Positions 4,815-5,044 of a stretch of DNA of 5,044 nucleotides are shown one piece after another (positions within the stretch are counted from its first letter, which is position 1; each line of letters opens with the position of its first letter). The notes beneath the pieces are model-generated. The model ran no database searches and was not told the DNA's origin. It saw only the letters and a list, made by a program, of their open reading frames with translations. Source of the stretch: Rhizobium sp. Q54 (GTDB lineage: Bacteria; Pseudomonadota; Alphaproteobacteria; Rhizobiales; Beijerinckiaceae); contig CAMDOY010000293.1 of assembly GCA_945903655.1 (NCBI GenBank), positions 1-5,044 on the forward strand, written 5' to 3'. Position numbers and translations under genes: made by a program.

Positions 4815-5044
4815 ACCACCTCAAGTCACTCAACTTCACCATCCTTCCTTCCCGAAATCACGACCCAATGCTGATGCGCCGCGTTCGGCTTATCGAGCGG
4901 CTGGAAGAACAGCGTCGGCTGGCGCAGGACCCGACACTGGCACCCATCGTCAAGCGTTGGAAGAAGACCGCAGACGGCAGCAAAGCGCTCGTAGACCACT
5001 ATCGGCGGCTGACCCCTTGGTGGCGTGCCGACGCTGCTGGAAAC
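4811..5044 (+). CDS. DUF6641-like hypothetical protein (5' part, runs off window end)
   Basis: Seventy-eight codons are open to the window edge. The visible features are MNHLKSLNFTILPSR, a basic RRVRLIERLEEQRRLAQ helix at about residues 23-39, a KRWKK segment at about 48-52, and a RLTPWWRADAAG block near the end of the visible part. The order of an LKSL-type start, an RR..LI..LEEQ..LA helix and a PWW motif resembles what I remember of DUF6641 proteins, which are short, uncharacterised and common in plasmids and islands. This assignment is from memory and needs a profile search. The start is firm: AAGGAG lies 7 nt upstream, and the ATGA overlap with the preceding small ORF implies coupling. 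Coding GC in the later part (about 63-65%) is higher than in the leader. No catalytic motif is visible; the basic, Trp-rich character would fit nucleic-acid contact, but this is speculation. Confidence 0.7.
   Translation, partial: MNHLKSLNFTILPSRNHDPMLMRRVRLIERLEEQRRLAQDPTLAPIVKRWKKTADGSKALVDHYRRLTPWWRADAAGN

Larger units (their letters stand above)
4483..5044. mobile_element. Possible start of an integrated element or genomic island at the tRNA-Thr 3' end
   Basis: Composition changes right after the tRNA: bases 4501-4800 count to about 48% GC, compared with about 65% in the genes to the left. The first coding content is a pair of small, poorly known ORFs on the + strand. A tRNA 3' end with an intact CCA followed by foreign-looking DNA is the classic layout produced by tyrosine-recombinase elements. 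No integrase, excisionase or second copy of the tRNA 3' end is visible here, so the boundary is inferred and the element may instead be an old remnant. Confidence 0.35.

Noticed and set aside
1..5044. CRISPR array, riboswitch or long tandem repeat
   Set aside because: No regularly spaced long repeats or recognisable riboswitch core were seen on either strand.

Overview
This window looks like chromosome from a high-GC alphaproteobacterium. A Hyphomicrobiales or Rhodospirillales member is my best guess, but I cannot fix the genus. The reasons are dense coding with GC-rich third positions, a PrtD/PrtE-type type I secretion pair, a FixK/FNR-like regulator, and a TAXI-type binding-protein relative of a kind I associate with rhizobial-type genomes. 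The last stretch, after a tRNA gene, differs in composition and has the look of accessory DNA.

Layout. (1) From base 1 to 2336 on the + strand is the end of a type I secretion operon: the C-terminal part of a PrtD-like ABC permease/ATPase (1-1029, cut by the window edge), overlapping by ATGA a complete HlyD/PrtE-like membrane fusion protein (1026-2336). The secreted substrate, and possibly an outer-membrane TolC-type partner, must lie outside the window. (2) Convergent to this, on the - strand, is a TAXI/NMT1-like solute-binding protein gene (3305-2346). It has no visible export signal and no TRAP permease beside it. Its stop codon and that of the HlyD gene form the two arms of one small perfect palindrome. 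(3) Upstream of it on the same strand is a Crp/Fnr-family regulator (4103-3396) with FNR-type DNA-contact residues but without the FNR iron-sulphur cysteine pattern. It may control its neighbour or itself. (4) Bases 4104-4406 hold no convincing gene, only the regulator's leader and the region where the tRNA promoter must lie. (5) A complete tRNA-Thr(UGU) gene with encoded CCA lies at 4407-4482.

(6) Right after the tRNA 3' end the GC content drops: about 48% by hand count over 4501-4800, against about 65% in the genes upstream. This stretch carries small inverted repeats, a 16-bp-phased GACC(A/G)CT repeat, a perfect 14-bp palindrome, a 52-codon unrecognised small ORF (4656-4814), and, overlapping it by ATGA, the start of an ORF resembling the DUF6641 family (4811 to the window end). 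The simplest reading is that the tRNA-Thr 3' end is the edge of an integrated element whose main body lies to the right. No integrase is in view, so this remains an inference.

The left 4.1 kb is ordinary. The part most worth a second look is the tRNA-adjacent, translationally coupled small-gene pair with its palindromic leader.
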